64,000 nt of DNA from Actinomadura opuntiae (lineage in GTDB: Bacteria > Actinomycetota > Actinomycetes > Streptosporangiales > Streptosporangiaceae). Shown piece after piece: positions 8,461-16,507 of the stretch. The stretch covers positions 1 through 64,000 of the forward strand of contig NZ_JASNWF010000016.1 of assembly GCF_030283205.1 (NCBI RefSeq), written 5' to 3'. Position 1 is the stretch's first letter; each line of letters opens with the position of its first letter. Below the pieces are notes generated by a model. The model saw only the letters and a program-made list of their open reading frames with translations. It was not told the DNA's origin and searched no databases. A program made the translations under genes and the position numbers.

Positions 8461-9621
8461 GTGCGCGCACCAGCCCTCGCCCGGGACCGTGCCGCGACCG
8501 CGCTCCGGTGGCCGCGCGGCCGCCTCGCCGACGCCCTCCTCGGCGCCGCCTGCTTCGCCGTCCTGGCCGCGATCGCCCTGATCGCGACCTACGCGCTGCA
8601 TCGCGGCACCCTCGCGTACTACGGCTGGGCGCTGCTGCTGGTCGCGTGCGGCGCGCTGGCCTTCCGCCGCAGCCACCCGCGCACCGCCGCGCTCGTCACC
8701 TTCGCCGCCTGCGCCGTCTACTACCCGGTCAGCTCACCTGACGGCCCGATCATCATGACCTTCGTCATCGCGCTCTACACCGCGGCGGCCGAGGGCCACA
8801 TCGCGACGGCGTCCGCGCTCGCCGCGGCGGCGATGGCCGCCACGCTCTACGGCAACGACAGCGACAAGATCAACCACCTGGCCGACGCCGCCACCTTCCT
8901 GCTCGCCGGCTGGTTCGTCGCCGTCATCGCCATCGGCGGCCTCGCCCGCAACCGCCGCGCCTACCTGCGCGAGGCCGAGCGGCGCCTCGCCGCAGCCGAA
9001 CGCTCCCGCGAGGAGGAGGCCCGCCGCCGCGCCATCGAGGAGCGCCTCCGCATCGCCCGCGAACTGCACGACGCGCTCGGCCACAACATCTCGCTGATCC
9101 ACGTCCAGGCCACCGCCGCTCTGCACGTCCTGCCCCGCGAGCCCGGCCGGGCCGAGGACGCGCTCACCGCGATCAAGGACGCCAGCAAGGACACCCTCCG
9201 CGAACTGCGCGCCACCCTCGGCGTGCTCCGCCAGGTCGACGCCCCCGCCCGGCCCGGCCTCGCCCGCCTCGACGACCTGACCGGCGGCATCGCCGCCTCC
9301 GGCCTCACCGTCCGCACCGAGACCGAGGGCGCCCCCCGCCCGCTGCCCCCCGACGCCGACCACGCCGCGTACCGCATCGTCCAGGAGGCCCTCACCAACG
9401 TCACCCGGCACTCCGGCGCGTCCTCGGCCGTCGTCCGCGTCCGCTACACCGGCGACGCGGTCACGATCACCGTGGACGACGACGGCCGCGGCACCGCGCC
9501 CGCCGCCGGGGACGGCAGCGGCATCCGCGGCATGCGCGACCGCGCCGAAGCCCTCGGCGGCACCCTGGAAGCCGGCCCCCGCCCCACCGGCTTCCGCGTC
9601 CGCGCCACCCTCCCCACCTGA
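8461..9621 (+). CDS. Sensor histidine kinase, NarL/DesK class (HisKA_3)
   Basis: 386 residues. Five to six N-terminal membrane helices (to about residue 150) carry no evident extracellular sensor domain. A coiled stretch REAERRLAAAERSREEEARRR leads into HisKA_3 with the phospho-acceptor in ERLRIARELHDALGHNISLIHVQ, and the HATPase has N-box EALTNVTRHSGA and G-box DDDGRGTAPAAGDGSGIRGM. GTG at 8461 is preceded by AGGATGGGG; an ATG at 8371 in frame would extend into the divergent gene. Such kinases normally travel with a LuxR-type response regulator, but the next DNA is a deletion scar (9634-10020), so the partner is missing here. Confidence 0.9.
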   Translation: MRAPALARDRAATALRWPRGRLADALLGAACFAVLAAIALIATYALHRGTLAYYGWALLLVACGALAFRRSHPRTAALVTFAACAVYYPVSSPDGPIIMTFVIALYTAAAEGHIATASALAAAAMAATLYGNDSDKINHLADAATFLLAGWFVAVIAIGGLARNRRAYLREAERRLAAAERSREEEARRRAIEERLRIARELHDALGHNISLIHVQATAALHVLPREPGRAEDALTAIKDASKDTLRELRATLGVLRQVDAPARPGLARLDDLTGGIAASGLTVRTETEGAPRPLPPDADHAAYRIVQEALTNVTRHSGASSAVVRVRYTGDAVTITVDDDGRGTAPAAGDGSGIRGMRDRAEALGGTLEAGPRPTGFRVRATLPT

Positions 9622-9633
9622 AACCATGACCCC

Positions 9634-9807
9634 ATGAAGGTCTTCGTCTCCGTCGACATGGAGGGCTCACTCATCCCGGGCGTGCAGCTCACGGCCTCCC
9701 GCACCACCGAGTTCACCTCCACCGACTACGCGGAGATCGTCGGCCTCCTCGGCATCTGCGCCACCCTTTCCGGAGAGATCGGCTGCACCGGCCGCCACTA
9801 CGGCTGA
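9634..9807 (+). pseudogene. D-aminopeptidase (M55, DppA-like) with a large internal in-frame deletion
   Basis: A 57-codon frame. Its first 11 residues MKVFVSVDMEG are the universal M55 N-terminus, which includes metal-binding residues. The next residues LIPGVQLTASRTTEFTSTDYAEIVGLLGICATL match the family C-terminus (in DppA, MPGTEIKTGTTTVQF... then a helix). About 200 residues between these are absent, so no metal site or substrate pocket can form. Start and stop are intact and the join is in frame. It follows the histidine kinase by 12 bp, where a response regulator would be expected. The reading as a deletion remnant rests on both ends matching the same family in the right order. Confidence 0.7.
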
Positions 9808-9929
9808 CGGCCGTACTGCTCCCGCAACCCGAGGGACTCCATGAGCAACTCTTCGAGCCGGGCTGCCGCCGCCCGGTAGGCGTGCACCCGTCCCACGCAG
9901 ACCCCGGCAAGCTCTGACGAAGCATCCAT
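9798..9929 (-). pseudogene. Small orphan reading frame, probably a gene fragment
   Basis: 43 codons from ATG at 9929: a helical, Ala/Arg/Glu-rich peptide (VHAYRAAAARLEELLMESLGL). GC at third positions is coding-like. No ribosome site and no family recognised. It lies between the deleted M55 gene and the putative IS end, so it is more likely debris of a regulator or other gene than a functional small protein. Confidence 0.3.
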
Positions 9930-9952
9930 GGCCGAGCCGGCGATCCGGAGGT

Positions 9953-10411
9953 CTAGGGCGTGTTTCGGAAGTCCGGGTTGCCGTGGCCGGTGGTTGATGG
10001 CGGCGATGTGGTGCGTGGCCGATGGGCCCGGACGTCCACAGGGCGGCCATCGGGATCGCGCACCGTCATCGTCCATTGAGTGGGGAGTGTCTCGATCTGT
10101 CCGACCGGCCACCCGGCGGCCTGTATTTGTTCGCGAAGCTCACATAGCTGCGCGTGGGTGCCAACGCGCAGTCCCCAGCCCGCCCGGCCCAGGGGGTCGA
10201 GATCAGTGGTGGGAGTGGTGGCGGTTTCGACGATCATCAGGTGGTCGGCCCCGCCGACATCGATGACCGCGACCCGAGGATCAGCAGGGGTTGCAGCGCG
10301 CTCGAACGCGAGCGTGGCTCCGAGCAACTCCGTGTAGTACGCCACGAGCCGGTCGAGGTCGGTCGTAGACAGTGTCAAATGGTTGATTCCGTGCAGTTCG
10401 AGCATGGTCAT
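9953..10411 (-). CDS. VOC/glyoxalase-fold protein with an altered C-terminus
   Basis: 152 residues. Residues 1-130 are one VOC module: LHGINHLTLSTTDLDRLVAYYTELLG (metal-ligand His at HL), a central DVGGADHLMI strand and the closing MTVRDPDGRPVDVRA. The usual metal Glu would be expected near the D/V of this last motif (commonly RDPDGNxxE); here it is VDVR, so metal binding is uncertain. The last ~20 residues are low-complexity and encoded by the putative IS end, so the native tail is probably replaced. ATG at 10411, with another ATG two codons on. It may be a FosX/dioxygenase-like protein of unknown substrate. Confidence 0.75.
   Translation of the reverse strand: MTMLELHGINHLTLSTTDLDRLVAYYTELLGATLAFERAATPADPRVAVIDVGGADHLMIVETATTPTTDLDPLGRAGWGLRVGTHAQLCELREQIQAAGWPVGQIETLPTQWTMTVRDPDGRPVDVRAHRPRTTSPPSTTGHGNPDFRNTP
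9955..10016. mobile_element. Possible solo IS end
   Basis: After CTAG, the sequence GGGCGTGTTTCGGAAGTCC resembles the outer end of IS5-like actinobacterial elements, and the VOC protein's C-terminal 20 residues (ending PDFRNTP) read through it, as often happens where a gene is truncated by an IS end. No transposase and no opposite end were found. Low certainty. Confidence 0.35.
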
Positions 10412-10514
10412 CCGAGCGTAGTCGAAGAGTACGGGGTGGAGGAGCTCGGCTGGGGTGAGGACGGGGTTGTCGGTGACGTGGATGCGTAGGAAATCGGCGC
10501 CGTTGGTGTTGAGT
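10412..10514 (-). other. Coding-like stretch in frame with the VOC gene but lacking a start
   Basis: Upstream of the VOC ATG the same frame reads LNTNGADFLRIHVTDNPVLT then PAELLHPVLFDYAR, with third positions almost all G/C, as in real genes here. No ATG/GTG/TTG lies between it and the upstream stop region, and it overlaps the 3' end zone of the SWIM gene. It looks like the 3' remnant of another gene, joined by deletion. No family recognised. Confidence 0.3.
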
Positions 10515-10523
10515 GGCGCTGGG

Positions 10524-11303
10524 TCACTCGGATGGCTTGGTGGCTAGGGCTTCGTAGGCGGGGAGTAGGGCGTCGGGGAGGGGGCGGCGGCGGATTTTCA
10601 CTGGGGGCGGGGTTGCCACCTGGAGGATGAAGCCGGGTGGGACGGGAGGTGCGGGTGGGCGGTCGCGGAGGCGGGCGAGGCCGGACGGGGTCGTCCAGAA
10701 ATCGGTGGCCGACAGGGGCTCGTCTTCCATTTCCAGGGGGTCGGGGGCCGTGGTGGAGCCGCGGCGCAGGGCAGTGAGGAGCTGGTCGCGGCTGCGGCCG
10801 TTCCATTCGAGAATGAGGAACGGGTCGTCGTCGAACGCCTCGGCGAGGAGGTAGAGGACGGCGGCGGTGTGCTTGCAGGGGTCGCCCCAGTCGGGGCAAT
10901 CGCACATCAGGTGCAGGTCGGAGGCCGTGTTGGGGAAGAGGGCGAGGCCGAGTTCGGCGAAGACCCATTCGATTTCCGGGGGCATTTCACCGGCGAGGAG
11001 GCGGGCGCGGAAGACGGCGCGGGACGCCAGCTCCTTTTCGGCGCGGCGCCAGTTCGCTGTGTCGATTCCTTCGATGCCGAGGGCCACGTCGTAGGGGTCG
11101 GGACGTGAGCCCCTGACTTTCGCGGTGACCTCGTACGGGGTGACGCGCAGGTCGTAGACCTGGCCTTTGCGGGCGTAGGTGCGGCCGCGGGAGAGGCGGC
11201 CCTTGTCGGCGAAGGACTCCAGGAGGTCGATGAAGCGGCGCGACCACCATTGCGCGCCGATCGAGCCGCGTTTGGTGCGGGCCTTGAGGCCTTCCTCGTC
11301 CAT
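10524..11303 (-). CDS. SWIM zinc-finger protein
   Basis: 259 residues. A conserved N-terminal block (WWSRRFIDLLESFADKGRLSRGRTYARKGQV) is followed near residue 133 by the SWIM finger CDCPDWGDPCKHTAAVLYLLAE (CxC-x6-CxH), which binds zinc and nucleic acid or protein. In actinobacteria this protein is habitually encoded with a SNF2-family ATPase, and here its ATG directly abuts the ATPase stop (TAA-ATG), implying coupled translation and a complex. The C-terminal 80 residues are variable and proline-rich. Confidence 0.88.
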   Translation of the reverse strand: MDEEGLKARTKRGSIGAQWWSRRFIDLLESFADKGRLSRGRTYARKGQVYDLRVTPYEVTAKVRGSRPDPYDVALGIEGIDTANWRRAEKELASRAVFRARLLAGEMPPEIEWVFAELGLALFPNTASDLHLMCDCPDWGDPCKHTAAVLYLLAEAFDDDPFLILEWNGRSRDQLLTALRRGSTTAPDPLEMEDEPLSATDFWTTPSGLARLRDRPPAPPVPPGFILQVATPPPVKIRRRPLPDALLPAYEALATKPSE

Positions 11304-14300
11304 TTAGTCGCTCACCGCCTCGGGGGACAGCCGCAGGACGTCGCGGAGTTCGGCGACGGAAAGTTCCGTCAGCCATTCCTCGCCGGTGCCGACGATCGAT
11401 TCGGCGAGCGCCTTCTTGCGCTCGATCATCTCGTCGACGCGCTCCTCCATCGTGCCGACGCAGATGAACTTGCGGACCTGCACGTTGCGGGTCTGGCCGA
11501 TGCGGAACGCCCGGTCGGTGGCCTGGTCCTCGACGGCGGGGTTCCACCATCGGTCGACGTGCACGACGTGGTTGGCGGCGGTCAGCGTGAGGCCGGTGCC
11601 GGCGGCCTTGAGGGACAGCAGGAAGATCGCCGGTCCGGCGTCCCGCTGGAAGTGCTGGACGAGGTCGTCGCGGGCCTGCTTGGACGTGCCGCCGTGCAGC
11701 CAGAGCACGGGCCGTTCGAGCCGGGCCGCGAGGTACGGCTGGAGCATCGAGCCGAACTCGGCGTACTGGGTGAAGACGAGCGCCTTCTCGCCCTGGTCGA
11801 GGACCTCGGCGCAGATCTCTTCGAGGCGCTCGAGCTTGCCGGAGCGGCCCGGCAGGCGGGAGCCGTCCTTCAGCAGGTGCGCGGGATGGTTGCAGACCTG
11901 CTTGAGCTTGGCCATCGTCGCCAGGACGAGCCCGCGCCGCTGCTTGTCGTCGGCCTCGGCGATCTGCTCCAGCATGTCGTCCACGGTGGCCCGGTAGAGC
12001 GACGCCTGCTCGGTGGTCAGGTTGCAGTAGACCTTGATCTCCTGCTTCTCCGGCAGGTCCGAGATGATCGACTTGTCGGTCTTGAGGCGGCGCAGGATGA
12101 ACGGCTGCGTCGCGCGCTTGAGGGCGAGCGCCGCCTGCTCGTCGCCCTCCTTCTCGATCGGGACGGCGAACCGCTGCCGGAACGCGGATCGCGGCCCGAG
12201 CAGCCCCGGGTTCGCGAACTCCATGATCGACCACAGCTCGGTGAGGTGGTTCTCGACCGGCGTACCGGTGAGCGCGATCCGGCTGCGCGCCGGGATGCTC
12301 CGCACCGCCCTGGCCTGTCGCGTCCCGCTGTTCTTGAGGGCTTGTGCCTCGTCGCAGATGATCCGTTCCCACTCGACGGGCGAGAGCATTTCCGCATCGC
12401 GGGTGGCCGTCCCGTAGGTGGTCAGGACGAGGTCGGCCGCCGCGGCGGCCTTGAGCAGCTCCTCGCCGCGGTGGCGGCCCGTCCCGTGGTGGACGTACAC
12501 GCGCAGCTTCGGCGTGAACCGCGCCGCCTCCCGCTGCCAGTTCCCGACCAGCGACATCGGCAGGATCGCCAGCGTGGGGCCGGGCCGGGCGCCATCTTCG
12601 CGTTCGTGGACGAGAAGGGACAAAACCGAAATCGTCTTACCAAGCCCCATATCGTCCGCGAGCAGGGCGCCGAGACCGAGGTCGTTCATGAAGGTCAGCC
12701 AGGCCAGGCCGCGTTCCTGGTAGGGGCGCAGCTCGGCGTCCAGGTCGTCGGGCGTGCGCATGGGGGTGAGGCGGCGGTCGGCTTCGCCGGACAGGAGGTC
12801 GCCGAAGGTGCCGTCGGCGTCGACGGAGGTCAGCGGGAGGGCGTCGTCGCCCGCGTGGACGATCGCGCGGATCGCCTCGGCGGCGGCCATCCGGCCCTGG
12901 CGCGGATGGCGCAGGAAGTCGAGCGCGGCCTCCAGCTGCTCCTCGTCCAGCTCGACCCACTGGCCGCGCAGCCGGACCAGCGGCGTCTTCAGCCGGGCCA
13001 GCTCCTCCAGCTCGGCCTCGTCGATGGTCTCGTCGCCGATGGCGAGGTCCCATCGGAAGTTGATCATGCCCTTGAGGTCGAAGCCGGACGGCGATGCGGC
13101 GCCCGACGACGCCTCGGGGTCGTCGCTCCGGGTCGTCAGCTTCATGCCGAGCTTGGCCTTGCCCGCCCACTGGGGGAGCAGGACGCCGAACCCGGCGGCG
13201 GCCAGCATCGGCGCGGCCCGCCGCAGGAAGCGGAACGCGCCGGCGGTGTCGAGGGGCAGCCCGGCGGGGGCCGGGCCGTCGAGCGCGGGCGCCATGTCGG
13301 GGAACAGGCGCAGCGCCCGGCCGAGGCCGGCGAGGAGCGTCTCCTCGGCGTCGGGGATCGAGGTCGCCTCGCCGTCCCACACCATCGCGGCGGGCACGTA
13401 GAGGCTGGGGTCGTCGGTGCCCTGGAGGGCGAACTCGACGCGCCAGGCGTCCCCGGATTCCTCGGGTTCTTCGGGGTCCTCGGATTCGGCGGCGGGGTCG
13501 GCGGCGAACTCCTCGGCGCCCGGTTCGGCGAGGCGGAAGCAGACGCGCAGCGGCCCGGACGGGCGGCGCGCGGCGGCGGCCCACGCGTCCAGCTCCGCGA
13601 TCAACTCGTCCGGGTCGTCGCCGGGTTCCCGCGCGACCTCGGCGGACGGCCCGGTCAGCGCCTCCGCCCAGCGCTCGGCGAGCGGCAGCCGGTCGGGGAC
13701 CTTGCCGCGCCGCGGCGGCAGCAGCGGATGCGGGACGACGCCCCGGACCGCGGTGTCGACCAGCCCCGACAGCGCCTCCCGCAGCACCTGCGCGGCGGGA
13801 CGCCCCCCGTCGGCGGCGCGGCACGCGGCGGGCATCGCGCGGGCCAGCGCGCGGAACCGGACCGGGTCGTCCAGGACGGGGCGCCAGCGCGCGACGAGGT
13901 CGCCGTCCTCGCGCAGCAGCGCCGGCAGCACCTGGCCGCGCCCGGCGAGGTGCACGGCCTCGTCCGCGAGGACGCACAGGAACCGCAGGTCGGAGCCGGG
14001 GACGACGTCGCCGCTGTGCTCGGCGGACTGCAGCAGCGCCATCGCGGGGAACGGCTCCAGCACCAGCGCCGGGACCCGCCACGGCCGCAGGCCGGGCTCC
14101 CCGGGCACCGGTTCGGGGCCGAGTTCGGCGGACGGCAGCGGATGGTCGCCGTGCGTCGGCAGCGACAGGGTCAGCTCGACCCGGAACGCGCCCCGCAGCA
14201 GCGGCTCGTAGGACGTCCCGGTGAAGTCGCGGGTCGCGAACGGGTGCGCGTCGCCGCCGGGCGGGTCGTGGGGGCCGGTGCGCTCGGCCCACACGCACAG

Positions 14301-14336
14301 CGCCCCGCCATGCCATGCGGCATGGGCGACCAGCAT
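11304..14336 (-). CDS. SNF2-family DNA-dependent ATPase
   Basis: 1010 residues. The first ~480 form the bacterial SNF2-associated region with an acidic insert (EDPEEPEESGD). Motor lobe 1 has motif I LLADDMGLGKTISVLSLL near residue 560, II IICDEAQALKN near 660 and III ALTGTPVENHLTELWSIMEF; lobe 2 has VFTQYAEFGSMLQ, LSLKAAGTGLTLTAANHVVH and the arginine-finger block DQATDRAFRIGQTRNVQV. All catalytic motifs are intact, so it should be an active remodelling or translocating ATPase. It is co-translated with the SWIM protein. The first ATG of the open frame is used; the long opposite-strand frame is a GC artefact. Confidence 0.92.
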   Translation of the reverse strand: MLVAHAAWHGGALCVWAERTGPHDPPGGDAHPFATRDFTGTSYEPLLRGAFRVELTLSLPTHGDHPLPSAELGPEPVPGEPGLRPWRVPALVLEPFPAMALLQSAEHSGDVVPGSDLRFLCVLADEAVHLAGRGQVLPALLREDGDLVARWRPVLDDPVRFRALARAMPAACRAADGGRPAAQVLREALSGLVDTAVRGVVPHPLLPPRRGKVPDRLPLAERWAEALTGPSAEVAREPGDDPDELIAELDAWAAAARRPSGPLRVCFRLAEPGAEEFAADPAAESEDPEEPEESGDAWRVEFALQGTDDPSLYVPAAMVWDGEATSIPDAEETLLAGLGRALRLFPDMAPALDGPAPAGLPLDTAGAFRFLRRAAPMLAAAGFGVLLPQWAGKAKLGMKLTTRSDDPEASSGAASPSGFDLKGMINFRWDLAIGDETIDEAELEELARLKTPLVRLRGQWVELDEEQLEAALDFLRHPRQGRMAAAEAIRAIVHAGDDALPLTSVDADGTFGDLLSGEADRRLTPMRTPDDLDAELRPYQERGLAWLTFMNDLGLGALLADDMGLGKTISVLSLLVHEREDGARPGPTLAILPMSLVGNWQREAARFTPKLRVYVHHGTGRHRGEELLKAAAAADLVLTTYGTATRDAEMLSPVEWERIICDEAQALKNSGTRQARAVRSIPARSRIALTGTPVENHLTELWSIMEFANPGLLGPRSAFRQRFAVPIEKEGDEQAALALKRATQPFILRRLKTDKSIISDLPEKQEIKVYCNLTTEQASLYRATVDDMLEQIAEADDKQRRGLVLATMAKLKQVCNHPAHLLKDGSRLPGRSGKLERLEEICAEVLDQGEKALVFTQYAEFGSMLQPYLAARLERPVLWLHGGTSKQARDDLVQHFQRDAGPAIFLLSLKAAGTGLTLTAANHVVHVDRWWNPAVEDQATDRAFRIGQTRNVQVRKFICVGTMEERVDEMIERKKALAESIVGTGEEWLTELSVAELRDVLRLSPEAVSD

Positions 14337-14479
14337 CCGAAACCCCCGGGTGACGTGCGATGTGACTGCCGGGCCCGAAGCTACCAGTGGGGTCCGACAG
14401 CCGGGCGGCCGTGCCGGGGCGCCGGGACGGGTTGTTAGGTTCGGGGGCGTCGGTCGACCGGAGGATCTTGGAGGCGTTC

Positions 14480-15262
14480 GTGGGCGAGTTCGTGCGGGTG
14501 GAGACGGAGGACGGCGTCGCGACGATCAGGCTGGACCGTCCGAAGATGAACGCCCTGAACGCGCAGATGCAGCGGGAGCTGATCGACGCGGCGCGGCAGG
14601 TCACCGAGGACGACGAGGTCGGCGCGGTGGTGCTGTACGGCGGGGAGCGGGTGTTCGCGGCGGGCGCCGACATCAAGGAGATGGCGCCGATGGCGTACGC
14701 GGAGATGGCGGCGGGCCACTCGCGGCTCCTTCAGGACTTCACCCGGGCGCTCGCCGCGATCCCGAAGCCGGTGATCGCGGCGATCACCGGGTACGCGCTC
14801 GGCGGCGGGCTGGAGGTCGCGCTCACCGCCGACCTGCGGGTCGCGGGAGAGGGTGCGAAGGTCGGGCAGCCGGAGATCCAGCTCGGCATCATCCCGGGCG
14901 CGGGCGGCACGCAGCGGCTCGCGCGGCTGGTCGGCCCGTCCAGGGCCAAGGACCTGATCTTCTCCGGACGGCACGTCAAGGCCGATGAGGCGCTCGCCAT
15001 GGGGCTGGTGGACCGGGTCGTTCCCGACGCCGACGTCTACTCGGCGGCCAAGGAGTGGGCGGCGACGTTCGTGGGCGGGCCCGCCATCGCGCTGCGCGCC
15101 GCCAAGCAGGCGATCGACTCCGGGCTGGAGGTGGACCTCGCCACCGGGCTGGAGATCGAGCGGACGCAGTTCGCCGCACTGTTCGCCACCGAGGACCAGA
15201 AGAACGGCATGAAGTCCTTCGTGGAGGAGGGGCCGGGGAAGGCGAAGTTCACGGGCCGCTGA
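14480..15262 (+). CDS. Enoyl-CoA hydratase/isomerase (crotonase family)
   Basis: 260 residues. Crotonase blocks are clear: VATIRLDRPKMNALNAQM, the oxyanion hole FAAGADIKEMAPM and GYALGGGLEVALTADLRV, and GQPEIQLGIIPGAGGTQRLARLVG, which carries the catalytic Glu pair position (QPEIQLGIIPG). These point to a true hydratase of fatty-acid beta-oxidation type. GTG at 14480 was chosen for the GGAGG placed 6 nt before it; the longer open frame from 14387 has no family similarity. The last 14 bp overlap the convergent HxlR gene. Confidence 0.9.
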   Translation: MGEFVRVETEDGVATIRLDRPKMNALNAQMQRELIDAARQVTEDDEVGAVVLYGGERVFAAGADIKEMAPMAYAEMAAGHSRLLQDFTRALAAIPKPVIAAITGYALGGGLEVALTADLRVAGEGAKVGQPEIQLGIIPGAGGTQRLARLVGPSRAKDLIFSGRHVKADEALAMGLVDRVVPDADVYSAAKEWAATFVGGPAIALRAAKQAIDSGLEVDLATGLEIERTQFAALFATEDQKNGMKSFVEEGPGKAKFTGR

Positions 15263-15620
15263 GCGCGCCGTCCGACACCGCGCGTTCCTGCGCGTCCAGG
15301 ACGTCGGCGGCGTAGCGCTCGGTCCAGCGGCCCAGGGCATTCAGGGGTTCGAGCATCCCGCGCCCCGGGCCGGTCAGCTCGTACTCGACGCGCGGCGGCG
15401 CCTCGGCATAGCGGCGGCGGACGACCAGGCCGTTGTGCTCGAGGCGCCGGAGCGTCTCGGTCAGCACCTTGTGGCTGATGCCGCCGATGCGGTCCTGGAG
15501 TTCGCGGGGACGCAGCGGGCCGTGTTGCAGCGTCCACAGCACGACGCCCGTCCAGGTGCCGGACAGGAGGTCGAGGCCGAGCCGTGTCTGGCAGTCGGCG
15601 ATGAACTCCAGATCGTCCAT
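15249..15620 (-). CDS. HxlR-family winged-helix regulator
   Basis: 123 residues with the HxlR fold: LDLLSGTWTGVVLWTLQHGPLRPRELQDRIGGISHKVLTETLRRLEHNGLVVRR, then the wing VEYELTGPGRGML. Starts at ATG 15620 behind GGGAGGGG. It is divergent from the NAD(P)-binding protein gene with 83 bp between, the standard layout for HxlR proteins sensing reactive or quinone-like compounds and controlling the neighbouring reductase; this control is inference. No cysteine stands at the usual N-terminal redox position except Cys at residue 9 (IADCQTRL), which fits thiol-sensing HxlR members. Confidence 0.88.
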   Translation of the reverse strand: MDDLEFIADCQTRLGLDLLSGTWTGVVLWTLQHGPLRPRELQDRIGGISHKVLTETLRRLEHNGLVVRRRYAEAPPRVEYELTGPGRGMLEPLNALGRWTERYAADVLDAQERAVSDGALSGP

Positions 15621-15703
15621 TCTGCCCCTCCCGATACGCACCGGATGGTGCGGAACGAACCGCTTAGCGTCCCGTCCGACGGTAATCGACACGGGAGGCA
15701 GAT

Positions 15704-16372
15704 ATGCGGATCGGTGTGCTGGGTGCAGGGAACATGGCGGACGCGCTCGCCACGCAATGGGCGGGCAAGGGGCACGAGGTGCGGATCGGGGCGCGGACGC
15801 CGGAGAAGGCGATCGCGCTAGCTGGACGCATCGGCCACGGAGCGGAAGGCGGGACGCTCCGGAAGGCGGCCGAGTTCGGCGATGCGGTCCTGCTGGCGGT
15901 CGCCCATGAGGGCGTCGAAGACGCGCTGCGCGAGGCGGGGCCCCTCACAGGACGCGTCCTCATCGACTGCACGAACCCGATGGAACCGCCGTTCGAGCGG
16001 ATGAAGACCGGCGGCGGCCCTTCGGCGGCGCGCCGCATCGCCGACCTGACCGGCGCGCGGGTGGTGAAGGCGTTCAACACCTGCCCGGACCCGGTGTGGC
16101 GGATGACGCCGCCGGCCTTCGGCGGGCGCCCGCTCGGCGTCCCGCTGTGCGGCGACGACCCCGACGCGCTGGCCGTGGTGCGCCGCCTGGTGACCGACCT
16201 CGGCTGCGTCCCGATGGACGGCGGCGGCCTGGAGCGGGCGGCGCTGCTGGAGGCGGCGACCGCGTTCCTGGTCGGGCTGTGGACGGCCGGCGAGGACCCG
16301 CTGACGATGCTGCCCCCGGCCGGCGTCGTCATGGCCCGGGCGCCGCAGCGGACGTCCGAACCCGCCCGCTGA
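15704..16372 (+). CDS. NADPH-dependent F420 reductase-like / NAD(P)-binding oxidoreductase
   Basis: 222 residues beginning MRIGVLGAGNMADALATQWAGKGHEVRIGAR, a Rossmann GxGxxA motif followed by Arg where NADP binders have their phosphate contact. VLIDCTNPMEPP and RVVKAFNTCPDPVW are typical of the F420-dependent NADP oxidoreductase/YadB-like family. ATG at 15704 follows GGGAGG. Related proteins reduce F420 with NADPH or act as small dinucleotide reductases; the substrate cannot be fixed from sequence. Probably controlled by the divergent HxlR gene. Confidence 0.8.
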   Translation: MRIGVLGAGNMADALATQWAGKGHEVRIGARTPEKAIALAGRIGHGAEGGTLRKAAEFGDAVLLAVAHEGVEDALREAGPLTGRVLIDCTNPMEPPFERMKTGGGPSAARRIADLTGARVVKAFNTCPDPVWRMTPPAFGGRPLGVPLCGDDPDALAVVRRLVTDLGCVPMDGGGLERAALLEAATAFLVGLWTAGEDPLTMLPPAGVVMARAPQRTSEPAR

Positions 16373-16378
16373 CGGGGC

Positions 16379-16404
16379 GCGCGGCGGGCCCGGGGCCGCC
16401 GCGC
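16379..16404 (+). terminator. GC hairpin after the NAD(P)-binding gene
   Basis: GCGCGGCGG at 16379-16387 pairs perfectly with CCGCCGCGC at 16396-16404 across an 8-nt loop, 7 bp after the stop. No T-run, as is common for actinobacterial terminators. Confidence 0.55.
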
Positions 16405-16507
16405 ACCCCGCGAGGCACCCCCGTGATGGTCCTCTTCGTGCCATTTGTGAAGCGTTTTCGGCGAGTGCCGCCGGGCGCGGCCAAGATCACCGCTAGCATC
16501 TGCCGCC

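Noticed and set aside
11250..14438. 1062-codon open frame opposite the SNF2 gene, and similar long frames at 678-2540, 38000-41200 and 46500-49600
   Set aside because: They mirror real genes on the other strand, have Gly/Arg/Val-rich composition without motifs, and result from high GC content.
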